In this document: piece after piece, positions 23,399 through 32,586 of the stretch
How positions within the stretch are numbered: the first letter of the stretch is position 1
Layout of the letters: each line of letters starts with the position of its first letter
Source of the DNA: an uncultured Lachnospiraceae bacterium
GTDB taxonomy: Bacteria; Bacillota; Clostridia; Lachnospirales; Lachnospiraceae
NCBI GenBank assembly: GCA_946629665.1
Contig: CAMOYC010000008.1
Location: forward strand, 1 to 33,011
Length of the DNA: 33,011 nucleotides
Reading direction: 5' to 3'
The notes under the pieces: generated by a model
The model's database searches: none
Seen by the model: only the letters and a program-made list of their open reading frames with translations
Told to the model about the DNA's origin: nothing
Made by a program: the position numbers and the translations under genes

Positions 23399-24304
23399 AT
23401 GCTTGAATTTCAGGATGTAACTCTATCGAGAGACAATATAACATATATCGAGAAGCTCTCCCTGCAGATTCCGGATGGCTCCGTTTATGGTATTTTCGGC
23501 ATGGACCATGAAGCCCGCAGCGTGCTGGTCAGATCTGCCGCAGGTACTTTCCGGCCGGATTCCGGCCGGATCCTGGCGGACGAGGAGGATGTCTACGCGC
23601 CGGACAGCGAAAGCTACCGCTTCATTGGTTTTATGGGACAGAAACCCTCTTATTATGACAAATTGAAAGTCGAGGAGTTTTATGACCTGATCCTGACCAT
23701 GTACCAGGTGGCAGGCCGCAACCGGCGGGTCCGTATGGAGGAAGTTCTGGAGCTGGTAGGTCTGACCGAATTCAGGGATGCTTATATCGAGCAGCTCGCC
23801 CACGACCAGCTTCCCTTTATGAGCCTGGGCACCGCAGTATTGCATGAGCCGGCCTGGCTTATCCTGGATGAGCCTTTCGAGATGATCAACGGAGAAGCCA
23901 GAGACCGTATGGTCAATATACTCGCTTATCTTTGCGAATCAGGCATATCCATCCTGATCAATTCCCAGATGTATCCGGAACTGTACGGATTCCTTACTGA
24001 TCTGGCGGTGATTGAGGATGGCCGCAACATGATCCACGGCTCCATCGAGGATGTTTTTGAGGAGATCACCAACAAGAGTCCGGTCAGCATGCATGTCCTT
24101 GATAAGATGGAGAATGCGCTGGCAATCCTGAAACTGAACCCTCTCGTGGAACGGGTTACCGTTGTGGACCGGGATGTCCTTTTCCGCTTCACCGGCGATG
24201 AGAGAGAAGAGGCTCAGCTCCTGACCCAGCTGGTGGCATCCGGAGCCCTGATCCAGAATTATAACAGAGACCGGATGAACCTGGACGATATACTGAGAGG
24301 TTAG
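23399..24304 (+). CDS. ABC transporter ATP-binding protein with degenerate catalytic motifs
   Basis: Clearly an ABC ATPase by fold and length (301 aa), but several key motifs are altered. Walker A reads GMDHEARS (34-41) rather than GxxGxGK[ST]: the Lys is Arg and the preceding Gly is Ala. The Q-loop Gln81 is present (MGQKPSYY). The LSGGQ signature reads LAHDQ (133-137). Walker B LILDEP (154-159) is intact including Glu158. The switch His is Gln190 (INSQMYPEL). Residues about 215-301 are an extra C-terminal domain as in ABC-2 exporters. AAAGGGAGG lies upstream of the ATG. It sits between the large membrane protein and the permease, so it belongs to that complex, perhaps as a low-activity or non-hydrolysing subunit. 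Confidence 0.86.
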   Translation: MLEFQDVTLSRDNITYIEKLSLQIPDGSVYGIFGMDHEARSVLVRSAAGTFRPDSGRILADEEDVYAPDSESYRFIGFMGQKPSYYDKLKVEEFYDLILTMYQVAGRNRRVRMEEVLELVGLTEFRDAYIEQLAHDQLPFMSLGTAVLHEPAWLILDEPFEMINGEARDRMVNILAYLCESGISILINSQMYPELYGFLTDLAVIEDGRNMIHGSIEDVFEEITNKSPVSMHVLDKMENALAILKLNPLVERVTVVDRDVLFRFTGDEREEAQLLTQLVASGALIQNYNRDRMNLDDILRG

Positions 24305-24331
24305 GCCAACTGCTTCCAAGAGGTATAAAAA

Positions 24332-25240
24332 ATGAGAAATCCATTACTATTAACTGAATTACTGCGGGAAGGCAGGAATATCCGGCTGGCCCTGATGGTC
24401 ATTTTTTATGATGCGATCATCGCCTTTGTGTCCATCGCCTTCCTGTTTATTAATGCGGAATCCCTTTCCGGCGGTTATTATTACAGTCCGGCTACCTACC
24501 GGACCCAGTTTTTTATGCTGAGTCTGATCCAGCTGCTTTTCGTGATCCTGATAACCCCCTTCAATGTCTGGTCCTATTTTTCCTCGGACAAGGAGAATAA
24601 TATACCGGATCATTTTGTCGTGATCCCCGGCTTTGCCAAAAACTATGTGCTTTCCAAAATGTATCTGATCATGTTTGTGAACGTGCTGCTCTGGATTTCC
24701 GGGGTGCCGATCCTGACTTTGTTCAGCGTCTACAGTGGTGTCAGCTGGCGGGATATCATCCGGCTTGGCCTGATGATGATTCTTTTTTCCTTCTGGGCCG
24801 GAGCGGTGGCAATCTTTTCTTTTAGCGTCAGTTCCTCCGGAATCAGAGCTTTCGCCCTGCATTTTATCATTGTGGCCTGTTTTTGCTTTGGGACCTTCAT
24901 GGTCACAGAGACCCTCCGGGCGCTGGCGGTCGCCGGCCAGAACAGTCAGATTCCGGCCGGGCAGCTCTCATTTCTTTTCCTGATGATCCTGGCTTTTAAT
25001 CCCGTCACTTCCGGTATGGGTTACTATGTAAATATTACCGGCGATAACGGGATTGCCAACGCGCTCTGCAATCATCTGGGAATCAACAATTCCAGCACTC
25101 TGTTTATTTTTTCATTTTATAAGGTGGCTGCACTGGCCTTGATCCTGGCCGGGATCATCCTGCTGACGGTCGCCGTGAGACGAAATGATATCCACGGCAG
25201 ACAGCAAAAAAACCCGGATTACAGCCTGATCCCGGAATGA
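24332..25240 (+). CDS. ABC-2-type permease subunit
   Basis: An integral membrane protein of 302 residues with about six hydrophobic helices: roughly 18-40, 58-82, 108-132, 145-168, 174-200 and 270-290, with a further hydrophobic stretch near 212-230. The pattern and its place directly behind an ABC ATPase gene fit the ABC-2 permease superfamily, but no sequence motif gives the substrate. AAGAGGT precedes the ATG. It appears to be the last gene of the five-gene run that starts with the response regulator; the next gene has its own promoter. Confidence 0.82.
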   Translation: MRNPLLLTELLREGRNIRLALMVIFYDAIIAFVSIAFLFINAESLSGGYYYSPATYRTQFFMLSLIQLLFVILITPFNVWSYFSSDKENNIPDHFVVIPGFAKNYVLSKMYLIMFVNVLLWISGVPILTLFSVYSGVSWRDIIRLGLMMILFSFWAGAVAIFSFSVSSSGIRAFALHFIIVACFCFGTFMVTETLRALAVAGQNSQIPAGQLSFLFLMILAFNPVTSGMGYYVNITGDNGIANALCNHLGINNSSTLFIFSFYKVAALALILAGIILLTVAVRRNDIHGRQQKNPDYSLIPE

Positions 25241-25268
25241 AATCCGGAATAAAATGTATAACTTACCC

Positions 25269-25297
25269 TTGAGATTGCATTTTCTATATGCTATAAT
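25269..25297 (+). promoter_or_regulatory. Sigma-A promoter for thrC-rpoD
   Basis: TTGAGA (25269-25274), exactly 17 bases, perfect TATAAT (25292-25297), 53 bases before the thrC start. With no promoter evident between thrC and rpoD, it probably also serves rpoD. Confidence 0.8.
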
Positions 25298-25350
25298 TGG
25301 GAAGTTTCAAATGATTATGAATGATTATTAACCATAGAACGGAGGACACC

Positions 25351-26841
25351 ATGGGTTTGGTTTATAATAGTACCAGAAATGCATCCGAGACAGTGCAGGC
25401 TTCAGAAGCGATCCTGAAAGGCCTTGCAAATGAAGGCGGATTGTTTGTGCCATCCGAGATCCCGGCTCTTGACCGGTCTTTTTCCGAGCTGGCCCAGATG
25501 AGCTACCAGGAGATCGCCTACGAAGTGATGAAGCTGTATCTGACCGACTTTACAGAGGAAGAGTTAAAGCATTGTATCCGCAGTGCCTATGACTCCAAGT
25601 TTGATACGGAAAGTATCGCCTCCCTAGTTAAGAAAAAAGATGCTTATTTTCTTGAACTGTTCCATGGTGCGACGATCGCATTTAAGGATATGGCCTTATC
25701 CATTCTCCCTTACCTGATGACGACCAGTGCGAAGAAGAACCATGTCCGGAATGAGATCGTGATCCTCACGGCAACATCCGGAGATACCGGCAAGGCAGCT
25801 TTGGCGGGCTTTGCGGATGTGCCGGGAACCAGGATCATCGTCTTTTATCCGAAACATGGCGTGAGTCCGATCCAGGAGAGGCAGATGGTAACCCAGCGGG
25901 GAGAGAATACCTACGTGATCGGTATCGAAGGCAACTTTGATGATGCCCAGACCGGCGTGAAGAAAATGTTCCAGGACCCTGTCCTGGCTGAAGAGATGAA
26001 CGCCGCCGGATATCAGTTCTCCTCTGCGAATTCGATCAATATCGGACGGCTTGTACCCCAGGTTGTCTATTATGTATACTCTTATGCGGCTCTCCTGGCC
26101 AGGGGGGAGATCCGGGAAGGTGAGGAGATCAATGTTGTGGTTCCCACCGGTAATTTCGGGAATATCCTGGCTGCTTACTACGCGAAGCTGATGGGCACGC
26201 CGATCGCGAAGCTCATCTGTGCTTCCAATGAGAATAAGGTACTGTTCGACTTCTTCTCCACAGGATGCTATGACAGAAACCGTGAGTTCATCCTCACATC
26301 GTCTCCTTCCATGGACATCCTGATCTCCAGTAACCTGGAGCGTCTGATCTACCAGACTGCGGGAAGAGATGCCGATAAGAATAAAGAACTGATGCGGTCC
26401 CTGAATGAGACGGGACGTTACACCGTGACCGATGAGATGCGCCGGCAGATGGATGCATTTTACGGGAATTATGCCAGTGAGCAGGAAACCGCACAGGCCA
26501 TCAAAGCCATGTATGAAGCGGAAGGCTACATCATGGATACCCACACTGCGGTGGCGGACAGTGTGTACAGAAAGTACAAAGAGGAGACGAAGGATGGGAG
26601 GAAGACGGTGATTGCCTCCACCGCCAGCCCCTACAAGTTTACAAGAAGCGTGATGAATGCCATCGATCCGTCCTATGACAACAGGAGCGATTTCGAGCTG
26701 ATCGATGAACTGAACAAACTGTCAGGAGTTAAGATCCCTCAGGCGATCGAGGACATCCGCAGCGCACCGGTTCTTCATGATACGGTCTGTGAGACGGAAG
26801 ATATGTGCAAAGAAGTGAAACGCATCTTATCGATCGGATGA
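25351..26841 (+). CDS. thrC: Threonine synthase
   Basis: A PLP enzyme converting O-phosphohomoserine to threonine, the last step of threonine synthesis. The PLP lysine is Lys112 in FHGATIAFKDMAL. The SGDTGKAAL phosphate-binding loop follows, then GRLVPQVVYYVYSY and VPTGNFGNILAAYYAKLMG, the blocks of the long (about 490 aa) ThrC class. The length from ATG 25351 is 496 residues. This start is chosen because GGAGG (25341-25345) is five bases upstream and MGLVYNSTRN is a typical N-terminus; the frame extends ten codons further up without a ribosome site. rpoD begins 13 bases after the stop, an unusual pairing. Confidence 0.95.
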   Translation: MGLVYNSTRNASETVQASEAILKGLANEGGLFVPSEIPALDRSFSELAQMSYQEIAYEVMKLYLTDFTEEELKHCIRSAYDSKFDTESIASLVKKKDAYFLELFHGATIAFKDMALSILPYLMTTSAKKNHVRNEIVILTATSGDTGKAALAGFADVPGTRIIVFYPKHGVSPIQERQMVTQRGENTYVIGIEGNFDDAQTGVKKMFQDPVLAEEMNAAGYQFSSANSINIGRLVPQVVYYVYSYAALLARGEIREGEEINVVVPTGNFGNILAAYYAKLMGTPIAKLICASNENKVLFDFFSTGCYDRNREFILTSSPSMDILISSNLERLIYQTAGRDADKNKELMRSLNETGRYTVTDEMRRQMDAFYGNYASEQETAQAIKAMYEAEGYIMDTHTAVADSVYRKYKEETKDGRKTVIASTASPYKFTRSVMNAIDPSYDNRSDFELIDELNKLSGVKIPQAIEDIRSAPVLHDTVCETEDMCKEVKRILSIG

Positions 26842-26854
26842 CAGGAGGTAAAAA

Positions 26855-27958
26855 ATGGACGAAAAAAGATTAGAGTACTCAAACATTATGGAAGCACTCA
26901 TGAAGCAGGCCCAGAAAAACAGGAATGTTCTCGAGTACAAGGAGATCAACGATGCCTTTGAGAATATTACCCTGACTGCGGATGACTTTGAGTGGATCCT
27001 CGATTTCTTTGAAAAGCATAATGTAGATGTACTTAATACCAGTGAGAATGCAGATGACAGTGATGAGTTTCTCGATGACGATGAGGAAGTGGAGATCATT
27101 CCGGAAGAGGATATCTTAGAGGGAGTAAGTCTTGAAGACCCTGTTCGTATGTATCTGAAGGAGATCGGCAATATTCCCCTGCTCACAGTAGATGAGGAAG
27201 TATTCCTTGCCCAGCGGATCGAGAAGAACGATGAGCAGGCCAGAGCCCAGCTGATCGAAGCCAACCTTCGTCTCGTTGTCAGCATTGCAAAGAAGTATGT
27301 CGGCAGAGGCATGTCTTTCCTTGACCTGATCCAGGAAGGAAACATGGGCCTGATGAAAGCTGTCGAAAAGTTTGATTATAAAAAGGGCAACAAGTTCTCT
27401 ACCTACTCCACCTGGTGGATCCGCCAGGCGATCACAAGAGGTATTGCGGATACTGCCAAGACGATCCGCGTTCCGGTACATATGGTCGAGACCATCAACA
27501 AGACGTTACGTACCTCAAGAATGCTGCTCCAGGAACTTGGCAGGGAACCTACCAATGAAGAGATCGCACAGAAGATGAACATGCCGGTTGCCAAGATCGA
27601 CGAGATCCTGAAAACTTCCAGAGATCCCGTATCCCTGGATTCTCCGATCGGAGAGGAAGAAGACAGCCAGCTGGGAGATTTCATCAAGGACGAGAACTCC
27701 CTGTCTCCGATGGATTCCGCTTCCTTCTCCATGCTGAAGGAGGAGCTGAACCAGGCTATGTCCTCCCTGACTGACAGGGAACAGAAAGTAATCCGTCTCC
27801 GTTTTGGCATGGACGACGGCAAGACACGGACTCTCGAGGAAGTCGGCAAGGAATTTGATGTTACCAGAGAGCGTATCCGTCAGATCGAAGCCAAGGCATT
27901 GAGAAAGTTAAGACATCCGAGCAGAAGCAGGAAATTAAAAGATTTTCTTCTTGACTGA
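26855..27958 (+). CDS. rpoD: Primary sigma factor RpoD (SigA)
   Basis: Directs RNA polymerase to housekeeping promoters. Residues 1-60 are a region 1.1-like domain, followed by an acidic stretch (64-86). Region 1.2 is [15 protein letters not shown] (97-111). Region 2 has [40 protein letters not shown] and the melting segment [14 protein letters not shown] with Trp187 and Trp188. Region 3 and the 3.2 finger ([17 protein letters not shown]) are present, and region 4 ends in [30 protein letters not shown]. At 367 residues it matches SigA of Gram-positive bacteria. AGGAGGT is five bases before the ATG. The -10/-35 promoters proposed in this window match its expected preference. Confidence 0.97.
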   Translation: MDEKRLEYSNIMEALMKQAQKNRNVLEYKEINDAFENITLTADDFEWILDFFEKHNVDVLNTSENADDSDEFLDDDEEVEIIPEEDILEGVSLEDPVRMYLKEIGNIPLLTVDEEVFLAQRIEKNDEQARAQLIEANLRLVVSIAKKYVGRGMSFLDLIQEGNMGLMKAVEKFDYKKGNKFSTYSTWWIRQAITRGIADTAKTIRVPVHMVETINKTLRTSRMLLQELGREPTNEEIAQKMNMPVAKIDEILKTSRDPVSLDSPIGEEEDSQLGDFIKDENSLSPMDSASFSMLKEELNQAMSSLTDREQKVIRLRFGMDDGKTRTLEEVGKEFDVTRERIRQIEAKALRKLRHPSRSRKLKDFLLD

Positions 27959-27995
27959 TTCGGTGCAGGATTCATAGTTTAACAGATGAATTACC

Positions 27996-28030
27996 AAAAA
28001 GGGAATGCTAATGATTTAGGATTCCCTTTT
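27996..28030 (+). terminator. Terminator between rpoD and polC, lying just before the polC ribosome site
   Basis: AAAAGGGAAT (27997-28006) pairs perfectly with ATTCCCTTTT (28021-28030). After a G-G mismatch, CTAA/TTAG continues the stem to a TGAT loop. The T tract is formed by the stem's own TTTT. It ends eight bases before the polC ribosome site AGGAG, so no room is left for a full promoter between them. Confidence 0.75.
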
Positions 28031-28050
28031 CTGATACAGGAGTGATCATT

Positions 28051-31000
28051 TTGGCACAGAGCAAACCTTTTAAAGAAGTATTCCCTTCTTTTCAGATACC
28101 GGAAGATCTTGATTTCGCCATGTCCCACACAGAGGTGGACAAGGTGGTGCTTAAAGAGCATACGGACGAGCTCGTCATCTACACCCGGAGCAAATATCTG
28201 CTGAGCAAGGGCAAAGTGAATAAGATTGCCTATGAGATCAAGCGGCAGCTGTTTGACAAGACCAGGATCTTTGTGCGGATCGAGGACAGCTATAACCTGC
28301 CTTCCTCCTACACCTTGGAGCAGGTCCTTAAGGAGTACTGGAACAGTATCCTGGAGGAGACCGGCCGGGTTGGCCACCTGGAGCAGAGACTGGTCGGGAG
28401 GGCATCCTGGGCGGCCTTTGACAGCGTTTTGTTCATCACTCTGGAAGATACTTTCCTTTCCCGCAACAAGGAAAAATGGGTGATAAAGTTTTTTACGGAT
28501 TTGATGAAGCGTCGTTTCCAAATGACCATCGATGTCCGGATCCGCTACCAGCCCCTGGAAGATGACCGGCTGCAGCAGTCCATGATCCACCGGCTGGGCC
28601 TTGAAGTGGAACAGGTTATGGAACAGATCCAGGAGTCTTCGGCGGATTCCCGTGAGGGAAAAGACGGGAAACAGAACGGAAAAGAAGAAAAGAATACCGA
28701 AGGCCGCCGGGGCGGCTACCGGGGCAATTACTATGAGGAGCGGGCAAGGCAGAAGGCTTTCCGCCGGACACGTCCTTCCCGGGATCCGGACGTGATCTAC
28801 GGCCGGGACTGCAGCGGTGAGCTGGTTCCCCTTCTCGAAGTGACTGACGAGATTGGCCAGATCGTTGTCCGCGGCCAGATCCGTGCTCTCGACCTGCGGG
28901 AGATCAAGCGGGAGAGGACGATCGTCAGCTTTCAGATCACGGACTTTACCGACAGCATCATCGGCAAGATTTTCATTGCCAACGACAAGCTTCCGGACCT
29001 TCTTGAAGAGTTCCGGGAGGGTAAATTCTACAAAGTGAAGGGGGCTCCCCGCATGGATGATTTCGAGGGAGAGCTCACCCTGTCCTCCATCACCGGAATC
29101 AAGCCAATCTCTGATTTCCGGCCCAAAAGGATGGATAAGAGTCTGGACAAGCGGGTGGAACTCCACCTGCATACGGTCATGAGTGACTTAGATAGCGTGG
29201 TCGATATCAAAAAAGTGATAAACCGGGCCAGGGACTGGGGCCATAAGGCCATTGCCATCACAGATCACGGCGTCCTGCAGGCCTTCCCCATCGCCAACCA
29301 CTGTATCAAACCGGATGATCCCTTTAAGATTATCTACGGGGTGGAAGGATATTTTGTCAATGATCTGAAGAAACTGGTCAGGAATGCCAGAGGCCAGAAC
29401 CTCAGCGATGACTGCGTGGTATTTGACCTGGAGACCACAGGTTTCAGCGCGCAGAATGACGAGATCATCGAGATTGGGGCGGTAAAGGTCTCAGGCGGTA
29501 AAGTCATAGACAACTACAGTGTTTTCGTCAACCCGGGCAGACCGATCCCCTACCACATCACGGAGCTGACCAGTATCGATGATGAGATGGTGAAAGATGC
29601 AAAGACGATTGAAGAGATCCTGCCGGAATTTCTGGAGTTTTGCCAGGGATGCACTCTCGCTGCCCACAATGCGGACTTTGACGTGGGCTTTATTGAGGCG
29701 AAAGCAGCCCGGATGGGGATCCCGGTTGATTTTACCGTCCTTGATACGGTCCAGATGGCAAGATTGCTGCTCACATCTCTGAGCAAGTTCAAGCTCAACA
29801 CGGTGTGCAAGCATCTCGGGATCCACCAGGAACACCACCACCGGGCGGTAGATGACGCCCGGGTAACCGCGGAAGTGTACCTGCGCTTCGTGCAGATGCT
29901 GGCAGAAAAAAATGTATATACTTTAGAAGAATTAAATGAAATGGGGCAGATTTCCCCGGACCTGATCCGGAAAGCACCCACCTACCATGGGATCATTTTG
30001 ATCCGGAACGAAACCGGCAGGGTGAACCTGAACCGGCTGGTGTCAGCTTCCCATCTGGATTATTTCAACCGCAGGCCCCGCATGCCCATGAGCCTGATCC
30101 GGAAATACCGGGAGGGCCTGATCCTGGGCTCTGCCTGTGAGGCAGGAGAGCTGTTTTCTTCTCTGGTGAGGGGAAAGAGTGAGCAGGAGCTGATGGAGAT
30201 TGCGGAGTTCTATGATTACCTGGAGATCCAGCCCATCGGGAACAACCGGTTTATGATCGAAAGCGACCGCTTTGATGCCCGGGATGAGGAGGACCTGCGC
30301 AATTATAACCGCCGGATCGTCGAGCTGGGAGAAAAGTGCGGCAAGCCGGTGGTAGCGACCTGTGATGTGCATTTTCTTGATCCGGAGGATGAACTTTACC
30401 GCCGGATCCTGATGGCAGGCAAGGGCTTTGCTGACGCAGACCATCAGGCGCCCCTCTACCTCCGTACCACGGAGGAGATGTTGGACGAATTCGCCTACTT
30501 GGGGGAAAAGAAGGCCCGGGAGGTCGTGATCGAGAACACCAACAAGGTCGCAGACATGATCGAGAAGATCTCTCCGGTACACCCGGACAAATGTCCTCCG
30601 GTCATCCCGAAGTCTGACGAAACCCTGACTAAGATCTGCTATGATAAGGCCCACGAGATCTACGGAGAAGACCTGCCGGAGATCGTGGAGGAGAGATTGC
30701 AGAGGGAGCTGAATTCCATCATCTCCAACGGTTTTGCGGTCATGTACATTATCGCCCAGAAGCTGGTGTGGGATTCCGTGGACCACGGTTACCTGGTGGG
30801 CTCGCGGGGATCCGTCGGTTCCTCCTTTGTGGCAACCATGTCCGGCATCACCGAGGTAAATCCTCTGTCTGCCCATTACATCTGTCCCAAATGTCATTTT
30901 GTGGACTTTGATTCCGAGTATGTGAAGCCCTACACTATGAAGGGCATGTCCGGATGCGATATGCCGGACCGGGACTGCCCCAGGTGCGGCAACCCGCTGA

Positions 31001-32511
31001 TCAAGGAAGGACACGATATCCCCTTCGAGACTTTCCTTGGATTCAAGGGCAACAAGGAGCCGGATATCGACCTGAACTTCTCCGGTGAATACCAGGCCAA
31101 AGCCCACCGCTATGTGGAGGTGATCTTCGGCGAGGGGAAGGCGTTCCGGGCAGGAACGATCGGAACCCTGGCGGAGAAGACCGCCTTCGGATATGTGTAT
31201 AAATATTATGAAGAAAGAAATATCAGAAAACGCCGATGCGAGATGGAGCGGATCGCGGAAGGCTGCACCGGTGTGAAGAGGACCACCGGTCAGCATCCGG
31301 GAGGGATCATCGTCGTGCCCCATGAGCACGATATCTATGAGTTCACTGCCATCCAGCATCCGGCCAACGATATGCATACGGATATCGTCACCACCCATTT
31401 TGAGTACCATTCCATCGACCACAACCTGCTGAAGCTGGATATCCTCGGCCATGACGATCCTACCATGATCAGACGGCTGGAGGACATCACCGGTCTCAAG
31501 GCTACGGATGTGCCCCTGGATGACAAGGATGTCATGGCCCTTTTCAAGGGGACCGAGATCCTGGGGATCAAGCCGGAGGACATCGGAGGGGTCGAGATGG
31601 GGTCTCTCGGGGTCCCGGAATTCGGTACGGAGTTTGTCATGCAGATGCTGAAGGATGCCAAGCCCCAGTGTTTCTCGGACCTGGTGCGTATCTCCGGCCT
31701 GTCCCACGGTACGGATGTGTGGCTGGGCAATGCCCAGACCCTGATCGAGGAGGGAAAGGCGGAGATCTCCACCGCCATCTGCTGTCGTGATGATATCATG
31801 ACCTACCTGATCAACATGGGGCTCGAGCAGGAAAAATCCTTCACTATCATGGAAGCTGTCCGCAAGGGCAAAGGCCTGAAACCGGAATGGGAAGAGGATA
31901 TGCTGGCCCACGGCGTGCCAGACTGGTATATCTGGTCCTGCAAAAAGATCAAGTACATGTTCCCAAAGGCCCATGCTGCGGCCTACGTTATGATGGGATG
32001 GCGGGTTGCCTGGTTCAAGGTCCATCATCCCCTGGCCTACTATGCTGCATTTTTTGCGATCCGGGCCTCCGCATTTTCTTATGAGACCATGTGCCAGGGG
32101 CCGGAGAGGCTGGCCAGAGAACTGGAGGAGCTGCAGAAGCTTCCCAAGGACCAGCAGACCAAGAAAGACCAGGATACCATCCGGGACGGCAGACTGGCCC
32201 AGGAGATGTATGCAAGAGGATTCGAATTCCTGCCCATTGACATCTACAAGGCGAAAGCCCGGGAATGCCTGATCATCGACGGCAAGATCATGCCGCCCCT
32301 GTCCTCGGTAGAAGGCCTCGGCGACAAGGCCTGTGAGCAGGTGGAGGAAGCCGCTGCCCAGGGGCCCTTCTCCTCTCTGACCAATTTCAGGGACCGGACC
32401 AGGGTCAGCAAGACCATCGTGGAGAAAATGGTAGAACTGGGAATCCTGAAAGACCTGCCTGAGACAGACCAGCTGACTTTTGATGACTATCTGTCCCATT
32501 TTCATAATTAG
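28051..32511 (+). CDS. polC: DNA polymerase III alpha subunit, PolC type
   Basis: The replicative polymerase of low-GC Gram-positives, with proofreading in the same chain. In order: an N-terminal domain (about 1-220), an OB fold (about 260-350), a PHP domain starting at His372-Leu-His374, the inserted DEDDh exonuclease with Asp459 and Glu461 in FDLETTG and HHRAVDDA near its end, a second PHP part, a zinc-binding module (CPKC 945-948, CPRC 976-979), and the palm with Asp1005 and Asp1007 in PDIDLNFSGE. The C-terminal part includes the fingers and tail. Length 1486 is normal. The start is TTG at 28051, since AGGAG (28038-28042) is eight bases ahead; GTG at 28042 overlaps that ribosome site. Confidence 0.97.
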   Translation: MAQSKPFKEVFPSFQIPEDLDFAMSHTEVDKVVLKEHTDELVIYTRSKYLLSKGKVNKIAYEIKRQLFDKTRIFVRIEDSYNLPSSYTLEQVLKEYWNSILEETGRVGHLEQRLVGRASWAAFDSVLFITLEDTFLSRNKEKWVIKFFTDLMKRRFQMTIDVRIRYQPLEDDRLQQSMIHRLGLEVEQVMEQIQESSADSREGKDGKQNGKEEKNTEGRRGGYRGNYYEERARQKAFRRTRPSRDPDVIYGRDCSGELVPLLEVTDEIGQIVVRGQIRALDLREIKRERTIVSFQITDFTDSIIGKIFIANDKLPDLLEEFREGKFYKVKGAPRMDDFEGELTLSSITGIKPISDFRPKRMDKSLDKRVELHLHTVMSDLDSVVDIKKVINRARDWGHKAIAITDHGVLQAFPIANHCIKPDDPFKIIYGVEGYFVNDLKKLVRNARGQNLSDDCVVFDLETTGFSAQNDEIIEIGAVKVSGGKVIDNYSVFVNPGRPIPYHITELTSIDDEMVKDAKTIEEILPEFLEFCQGCTLAAHNADFDVGFIEAKAARMGIPVDFTVLDTVQMARLLLTSLSKFKLNTVCKHLGIHQEHHHRAVDDARVTAEVYLRFVQMLAEKNVYTLEELNEMGQISPDLIRKAPTYHGIILIRNETGRVNLNRLVSASHLDYFNRRPRMPMSLIRKYREGLILGSACEAGELFSSLVRGKSEQELMEIAEFYDYLEIQPIGNNRFMIESDRFDARDEEDLRNYNRRIVELGEKCGKPVVATCDVHFLDPEDELYRRILMAGKGFADADHQAPLYLRTTEEMLDEFAYLGEKKAREVVIENTNKVADMIEKISPVHPDKCPPVIPKSDETLTKICYDKAHEIYGEDLPEIVEERLQRELNSIISNGFAVMYIIAQKLVWDSVDHGYLVGSRGSVGSSFVATMSGITEVNPLSAHYICPKCHFVDFDSEYVKPYTMKGMSGCDMPDRDCPRCGNPLIKEGHDIPFETFLGFKGNKEPDIDLNFSGEYQAKAHRYVEVIFGEGKAFRAGTIGTLAEKTAFGYVYKYYEERNIRKRRCEMERIAEGCTGVKRTTGQHPGGIIVVPHEHDIYEFTAIQHPANDMHTDIVTTHFEYHSIDHNLLKLDILGHDDPTMIRRLEDITGLKATDVPLDDKDVMALFKGTEILGIKPEDIGGVEMGSLGVPEFGTEFVMQMLKDAKPQCFSDLVRISGLSHGTDVWLGNAQTLIEEGKAEISTAICCRDDIMTYLINMGLEQEKSFTIMEAVRKGKGLKPEWEEDMLAHGVPDWYIWSCKKIKYMFPKAHAAAYVMMGWRVAWFKVHHPLAYYAAFFAIRASAFSYETMCQGPERLARELEELQKLPKDQQTKKDQDTIRDGRLAQEMYARGFEFLPIDIYKAKARECLIIDGKIMPPLSSVEGLGDKACEQVEEAAAQGPFSSLTNFRDRTRVSKTIVEKMVELGILKDLPETDQLTFDDYLSHFHN

Positions 32512-32512
32512 C

Positions 32513-32542
32513 TTGCATTCTATATGGGAAATGGATTATAAT
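32513..32542 (+). promoter_or_regulatory. Promoter for the basic repeat protein
   Basis: TTGCAT (32513-32518), 18-base spacer, perfect TATAAT (32537-32542), starting two bases after the polC stop and 44 bases before the next start codon. No terminator is visible behind polC, so read-through is also possible. Confidence 0.65.
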
Positions 32543-32586
32543 AAAACAGATTATTCCAAATGATGACAGGTGGAGGAGATCCTTTT

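Noticed and set aside
27991..29172. 393-codon minus-strand frame over the polC start
   Set aside because: Overlaps the terminator, the polC ribosome site and the PolC N-terminal domain; composition is that of an antisense frame.
30043..32505. 820-codon open frame opposite polC
   Set aside because: Antisense of the conserved PolC catalytic part; long only because of the base composition of the coding strand.
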